Positions 5,164-8,558 of a stretch of DNA of 8,558 bases are shown here, one piece after another. The notes under the pieces are model-generated. The model did not search any database, was not told where the DNA came from, and was given only the letters and a program-made list of their open reading frames with translations. A program made the translations under genes and the position numbers. Origin of the DNA: JASMHC01 sp964476515 (GTDB lineage: Bacteria; Pseudomonadota; Alphaproteobacteria; Rhodobacterales; Rhodobacteraceae); contig CAYZAY010000100.1 in assembly GCA_964476515.1 (NCBI GenBank), forward strand, positions 1 to 8,558, given 5' to 3'. Position 1 is the stretch's first letter. Each line of letters opens with the position of its first letter.

Positions 5164-6183
5164 TTAGACTTTGTTGACTTCAGATATTGCTCTCTGGATT
5201 TCCCGACGCACAAGCTTTCTGACATTGCGCGTGATCCGTTCGCCCAGAACACCCTGAAGTTCCTGACGGATGATGTCTTTGACCATGTCTCTCAGCATAT
5301 CTTCATCAAAGATATTGGTCAGATCACCTGCCGCATAATCCTCATTAAAATAGTTTTCTTCGATGGGTTCGGCTTCGTTCACCTCAGCAGACGTATCGTC
5401 AGGTTCTTCGATACCTTCCGGTTCTAGCTGCAGCAAAGCGTCCAGCTCGGGGTCTGTAACCGAAGTCAGATCATCAGCATCAGCCGAAGATTCAACGGTT
5501 TCAACATCGGGCAAATGCGAGGCTGACATTTTCTTACTACTCAGACGTTCAAACAGTCGCTCGCCCGGGCGGAAAGAAAATGGGATTTCATCGCCGAGCT
5601 CTTCGGCGTCACCCTCTATCGAACCTGAGTATTCAGTTTCTGCGTCGTCGTCTTGCCAAGGCATCGCGTCCAGCTTGACGCCGAAATCAATATTCACTTC
5701 GCCTTCGGGCGGCTCAAAATCGTCGTCATCAATATCAATGGTTGCGTCGTCAGTCGGCGATGCGTCTTGTTCAGCGCTGGTTTCCAACGGCTCTTCAAGG
5801 GCAGGTTCGTCAACCACTTCGACGGTCTCTGGCTCAGGATCAACCACATCGTCCGTTACTGCCTCAGCCGCTAGCGGTTCGCCCAAGGGCATTGGCTCGT
5901 CTGGTTCGTTTGAAGACAATTCGGATGCGTCGCGGTGCCACCAAACCGGAGCGGCTTCGACTGGCGCCATTTCTTGGGTCGCTTCCCAAAGATCACTGCC
6001 CTTTTCGGCAGCGTCCTGACGCACTTTCTGGGCCGGAGAAAGCACAAGCTTGTGCTCTTCGTCTTCGTCAATTTTCTTAGAACGTAGCTTTAACAGTTCC
6101 TGCTGGCCGATTTCCTCGGAAACCAAGCGACGGATAGAGGACAAGACATCCTCGATTTGAACATTTGTTACCGGATCTGACAT
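5164..6183 (-). CDS. Acidic PopZ-like (DUF2497-like) protein, candidate polar organizer
   Basis: Predicted 339-aa protein with three parts. The N-terminus has a short helix VQIEDVLSSIRRLVSEE (8-24), resembling the M-E-E-I-L-A-S-I-R-R-I start of PopZ proteins. The middle (about 55-285) is strongly acidic, rich in Asp, Glu and Pro, and probably disordered. The C-terminus (295-339) is helical and basic, with MLRDMVKDIIRQEL (296-309) and RNVRKLVRREIQRAI (319-333). PopZ forms a polar matrix that tethers ParB-parS and recruits cell-cycle regulators; its domain order is the same and it often lies after pcm and tolC in alphaproteobacteria (recalled, not checked). Against it: the similarity is confined to short ends. 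ATG 6183 is chosen because MSDPVTN leads into the conserved helix; there is no good Shine-Dalgarno, and a tandem 15-bp duplication lies just upstream. Without PopZ it would be a hypothetical acidic protein. Confidence 0.8.
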   Translation of the reverse strand: MSDPVTNVQIEDVLSSIRRLVSEEIGQQELLKLRSKKIDEDEEHKLVLSPAQKVRQDAAEKGSDLWEATQEMAPVEAAPVWWHRDASELSSNEPDEPMPLGEPLAAEAVTDDVVDPEPETVEVVDEPALEEPLETSAEQDASPTDDATIDIDDDDFEPPEGEVNIDFGVKLDAMPWQDDDAETEYSGSIEGDAEELGDEIPFSFRPGERLFERLSSKKMSASHLPDVETVESSADADDLTSVTDPELDALLQLEPEGIEEPDDTSAEVNEAEPIEENYFNEDYAAGDLTNIFDEDMLRDMVKDIIRQELQGVLGERITRNVRKLVRREIQRAISEVNKV

Positions 6184-6184
6184 G

Positions 6185-6214
6185 CTCGACGACCACTTTC
6201 TCGACGACCACTTT
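6185..6214. repeat. Perfect tandem duplication of a 15-mer at the translation start
   Basis: CTCGACGACCACTTT occurs twice head-to-tail (6185-6199 and 6200-6214). It ends one base before the ATG of the PopZ-like gene (6183, minus strand), so the mRNA carries AAAGUGGUCGUCGAG twice in its ribosome-binding region. The unit is a multiple of three, so it is frame-neutral. Confidence 0.9.
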
Positions 6215-6273
6215 TTTGTTTGACGGGAACGTAACACGCCCAAGGGTCTTCGCACAATAGATTGACGGGGATG

Positions 6274-7650
6274 TTACTTACCCAACACACCAAGCACTTT
6301 GTCCAACGCCGCGCCGCGCGCACTAGGCGCGGTTTCTTTGACTTGGGTAGCATAGGCATCAACGTCGTAAGCGTCGATTTTCAGCCCCAAGTTCTCGGCA
6401 GTTAGCTGACCAAGCGCCGCCATCACAGAATACGTCGCAATAACAACTTCTGTATTGGCAACCACAAGGTTTCCGTTCGCGTCCAGCAAATCCTGTTCCG
6501 CGTTCAAAACATCAAGCGTTGTGCGTGATCCAAGCGTTGCTTCTTCGCGGACACCATCAAAGGCGATCTGTGCCGCGTCGATCTGTTGTTCCGAGGCCAG
6601 ACGGTTTGCTTCGGCAACAGCAAGACGCGCATAGGCAGACCCAACCTGCATTTCGATATCAAGCAGCGTAACCCGCAATGCACCACGCGAAGACTCTTTG
6701 CGGGCCTTGGCCTGACGCACCGTCGATTCCAATGCGCCACCTGTGTAAATAGGCATGCTCGCCTCGATGCCGATCGATGCCGAATTGCTGTAGTTTGTGC
6801 TGCTGAATGTGTCCGAAAAACTGACCCGACCCGTCAGGTTGATTTCCGGCATCACCTCGGTTTCAGCCTGAGTGACCTGAATTTCGGCCTGAGCAACGTT
6901 TGATTGGGCTGTCAGAACATCGGGATGGCTACGCGATGCAACAGCCTTGGCAACGGCTGCCGTATCCGGAAGATCGGGAAGCGCGCCTGGCGATGTCAGA
7001 CCTTTTGGCGATGTTCCGACAGCAGCAACGTAGTTCTCACGCGCCCGCACCAGATCACCGCGCGACTGCGCCAACGAACTGTTTGACCGCGCAAGGGCAG
7101 CTTCTGCCAACGCCACATCGGTTCGCGTAATTTCGCCAACATCAAAGCGATCATTCGCAGCGCGAAGCTCTTCCTGAATGACTTTGAGGTTGTTCTCGCC
7201 CAAAGTCACCAGCTCCATCGCCTGACGGTATTGCATGTAAGCTTCTATAGCCCGCAACAAAACGCTCTGTTCGATTGAGATAAGTCGCTGACGCGTTCCG
7301 GCCACAGCTTCAACGGCAAGATCAATACCCAACTGCCCGCGCCCAAAGTCGTATAGCGAATACTGCGCATTCAACCCAAGGCTCGCGCTTGCGGTGTCAG
7401 AAGACCCAACATTACTGTCCGAATAGCTTTTGGAAACCCCAGCGGACCAGCTAACAACCGGCATCAAAGCCGCCATCGCGCGAAATACATCTTCGTCAGC
7501 AGCGCGAAGCAAAGCTTGGTTTTGTTCTAGTAAGCCACTGTTTTCATAGGCTTTACTTAATGCAGACTTAAATGTTTCCGCATGAGCCACGGAAGACAGC
7601 GACAACGCCAATCCAATCGCAACAGCGTTGCGTAGTTTGCGGCTAATCAT
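6274..7650 (-). CDS. tolC: TolC family outer-membrane efflux channel
   Basis: Predicted 458-aa outer-membrane protein. TolC trimers form a beta-barrel in the outer membrane joined to a long periplasmic alpha-barrel, serving type I secretion and RND or ABC efflux pumps. Residues 1-24 are a signal peptide (basic MISRKLR, hydrophobic AVAIGLALSLSSV, cleavage after AHA). The two structural repeats are visible: RFDVGEITRTDVALAEAAL (168-186) and the equivalent EATLGSRTTLDVLNAEQDLL (370-389). Barrel-like segments lie near 86-103 and 268-301. Length matches the type I secretion TolC subfamily. Start ATG 7650 gives the clean signal peptide and has AGGGGG about 6 nt upstream; an upstream in-frame start (7683) would add 11 charged residues. 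It lies 58 bp downstream of the methyltransferase and 90 bp upstream of the PopZ-like gene, likely co-transcribed. No pump or fusion partner is in the window. Confidence 0.95.
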   Translation of the reverse strand: MISRKLRNAVAIGLALSLSSVAHAETFKSALSKAYENSGLLEQNQALLRAADEDVFRAMAALMPVVSWSAGVSKSYSDSNVGSSDTASASLGLNAQYSLYDFGRGQLGIDLAVEAVAGTRQRLISIEQSVLLRAIEAYMQYRQAMELVTLGENNLKVIQEELRAANDRFDVGEITRTDVALAEAALARSNSSLAQSRGDLVRARENYVAAVGTSPKGLTSPGALPDLPDTAAVAKAVASRSHPDVLTAQSNVAQAEIQVTQAETEVMPEINLTGRVSFSDTFSSTNYSNSASIGIEASMPIYTGGALESTVRQAKARKESSRGALRVTLLDIEMQVGSAYARLAVAEANRLASEQQIDAAQIAFDGVREEATLGSRTTLDVLNAEQDLLDANGNLVVANTEVVIATYSVMAALGQLTAENLGLKIDAYDVDAYATQVKETAPSARGAALDKVLGVLGK

Positions 7651-7665
7651 GTCTGTCCCCCTATC

Positions 7666-7703
7666 AGGCTCTCGTCGCTTCAAAATACGCCCGACGCGAG
7701 CCT
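7666..7703. promoter_or_regulatory. Imperfect 12-bp hairpin in the tolC 5' region
   Basis: AGGCTCTCGTCG (7666-7677) pairs with CGACGCGAGCCT (7692-7703) except at one position; the loop is 14 nt. On the minus strand it lies immediately downstream of the methyltransferase stop codon and ends about 15 nt before the tolC ATG. There is no U-run after it, so it is more likely an mRNA-stability or translation-control structure, or an operator, than a terminator. Confidence 0.5.
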
Positions 7704-7708
7704 ATAGA

Positions 7709-8359
7709 TCAAAGCTTAAATTCTTCGTGTCGGGCAAATCCAGGCAGAACTGGCGCGCCCGCGTTGAAACTAAAGCGCCAATTCACCCGTCCGTCCAGCT
7801 TATAACCGATCCGAACCACACCAAGCGAGCCTTCTTGCCACAAAGCGGCAATTCGGCCACCTTCATCCAGCTGGACCTCAATGGTGTCAGGTAGGGTTTC
7901 TATTGACCCTTGCAAGATTACTACGTCGTAAGGCCCGCTTTTTGTCGCGCCGTCCCGCAATTCTCCTTCGACAACGGCTACATTGTCAAATCCCTGATCC
8001 GATAACAGCGTCTGAGCTTCGTCCGCAAAGCGCGTTTCTTCGACAGCAACAACCGCATCAGCCATCTTGGCAATCACGGCCGACGAATAGCCAAGCCCGC
8101 ATCCGATATCGAGAACAACATCGTCACTTTGAATGTCCAATGCATCCAGCATTTTGGCAAGCGTGCGGGCCTCAAGCACAACCCGCCCATCCCCAAGATC
8201 GAGGTTTTCCCCGACATAGGCAGCTTCACGCTTCTCATCAGGCACAAAGGCTTCACGAGGAACAGACAACATTGCATCAATCACGGGGAACTTGGTGACG
8301 TCCGAAGGACGAACCTGGGTATCAACCATAAATGTGCGACGGGTGGCGAAATCGGTCAT
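7709..8359 (-). CDS. Protein-L-isoaspartate O-methyltransferase (PCMT) family protein
   Basis: Predicted 216-aa cytosolic SAM-dependent methyltransferase. PCMT methylates isoaspartyl residues to start their repair. The SAM-binding motif I is VVLDIGCGLGYSSAVIA (81-97), followed by AVVAVEE (102-108), the acidic ribose contact, and PYDVVILQGSIETLP (143-157), which is motif II-like. The N-terminal MVDTQVRPSDV (11-21) is common to this alphaproteobacterial subgroup. The Ser-Gln-Pro segment before motif I, which is part of the active site of true Pcm, seems replaced by LGDGRVVLEARTLAKM (55-70), so activity on isoaspartate is uncertain. Start ATG 8359 gives MTDFATRR; an in-frame ATG five codons upstream is possible. 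A GAGAG sits about 9 nt upstream of the chosen start. It is the first gene of the cluster with tolC and the PopZ-like gene, and diverges from tRNA-Cys. Confidence 0.88.
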   Translation of the reverse strand: MTDFATRRTFMVDTQVRPSDVTKFPVIDAMLSVPREAFVPDEKREAAYVGENLDLGDGRVVLEARTLAKMLDALDIQSDDVVLDIGCGLGYSSAVIAKMADAVVAVEETRFADEAQTLLSDQGFDNVAVVEGELRDGATKSGPYDVVILQGSIETLPDTIEVQLDEGGRIAALWQEGSLGVVRIGYKLDGRVNWRFSFNAGAPVLPGFARHEEFKL

Positions 8360-8453
8360 TGCGCAGACTCTCATAGAAATACTTCGAAAGCCTCTTGCCA
8401 CAGAACAAAATGAAGCTCAACGCGACCAATCGGTTTTTCACCTGACTGAGCCC

Positions 8454-8482
8454 TTGCAGCCACTTTCAAGATCAGCTAATCC
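8454..8482 (+). promoter_or_regulatory. Candidate promoter of tRNA-Cys
   Basis: TTGCAG (8454-8459), 17 bp, TAATCC (8477-8482). The -35 box matches four of six bases; the -10 box is weak. Transcription would begin near 8489, about 15 nt before the mature tRNA end, a normal precursor leader length. Confidence 0.35.
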
Positions 8483-8503
8483 GCATCCACCACACCACAG
8501 GAC

Positions 8504-8558
8504 GGCGAGTTGGCGGAGTGGTGACGCAGCGGATTGCAAATCCGTGTACACCGGTTCG
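8504..8558 (+). tRNA. tRNA-Cys (GCA), 3' part outside the window
   Basis: The acceptor 5' strand is GGCGAGT (8504-8510). The D arm follows with stem GCG/CGC. The anticodon arm has stem GCGGA/TCCGT around loop TTGCAAA, with anticodon GCA at 8536-8538, which reads cysteine codons UGC and UGU. The T arm begins ACCGG TTCG and is cut by the window end at 8558. There is no long variable arm, and the overall pattern is that of bacterial tRNA-Cys. The acceptor 3' strand and CCA cannot be seen. Confidence 0.95.

Noticed and set aside
5363..6019. 218-aa plus-strand open frame opposite the acidic protein gene
   Set aside because: Its Ser-rich, low-complexity product is the mirror of Glu/Asp codons of the minus-strand gene, a standard antisense shadow; no start signal supports it.
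6184..6255. Upstream extension of the PopZ-like protein (24 residues, from GTG 6255)
   Set aside because: The extension is basic and includes the 15-bp duplication in frame; the conserved N-terminal helix begins just after ATG 6183.
7628..7894. Plus-strand frame across the tolC/methyltransferase gap
   Set aside because: Antisense to two confident genes and the hairpin, without any motif.

Overview
The window looks like a chromosomal segment of a marine alphaproteobacterium of the Rhodobacteraceae (Roseobacter group). The evidence is moderate-to-high GC, family-typical proteins (a short MRDF... protein that I associate with this family, a Rhodobacteraceae-style YgfZ and EF-P), and the order methyltransferase - TolC - acidic polar-organizer-like protein, which resembles a gene order I recall from alphaproteobacteria. 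No prophage, transposase, CRISPR array or defence gene is visible. I count nine protein genes, one tRNA cut by the right edge, and a gene-free left end full of palindromic repeats.

Layout. 1-482 holds no convincing gene, only inverted repeats of three types: a GC-rich 9-bp stem pair, a pair of hairpins with GAAA/GTTC loops arranged as a larger inverted repeat, and a pair of GTGGGT-type hairpins. Next, on the minus strand, is a crotonase-fold enzyme (483-1268). It is divergent from a HisC-family PLP aminotransferase (1379-2488, plus), whose predicted promoter would give a leaderless mRNA. The aminotransferase converges with a TIGR04283-type glycosyltransferase (2498-3184, minus), which is divergent from the YgfZ/IBA57-type folate-binding protein (3250-3996, plus). 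ygfZ in turn converges, with only 7 bp between stops, on elongation factor P (4004-4567, minus). The efp promoter is readable (TTGCCA-17-TATAGG).

From 4772 a small conserved protein of unknown function (105 aa, plus) is preceded by two palindromes. It ends at a bidirectional intrinsic terminator (5113-5140), which also closes a minus-strand cluster read from right to left: PCMT-family methyltransferase (8359-7709), TolC-family outer-membrane channel (7650-6274) and a very acidic protein with short conserved ends (6183-5164). That last protein has the architecture of the polar organizing protein PopZ (N-terminal helix, acidic Pro-rich middle, basic C-terminal helices) and sits where popZ/DUF2497 genes often sit. 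I regard this as the most interesting lead. The window closes with the first 55 nt of tRNA-Cys(GCA).

How the genes relate: most are single housekeeping or metabolic genes in alternating orientation, not a pathway. The only likely operon is methyltransferase-tolC-popZ-like. EF-P relieves ribosome stalling at polyproline and YgfZ supports Fe-S enzymes; they are adjacent but convergent. I do not see a clearly novel multi-gene system. The leads are the divergent PopZ candidate, the repeat cluster, a repeat-like motif holding two opposing stop codons, and several enzymes with atypical active-site residues.
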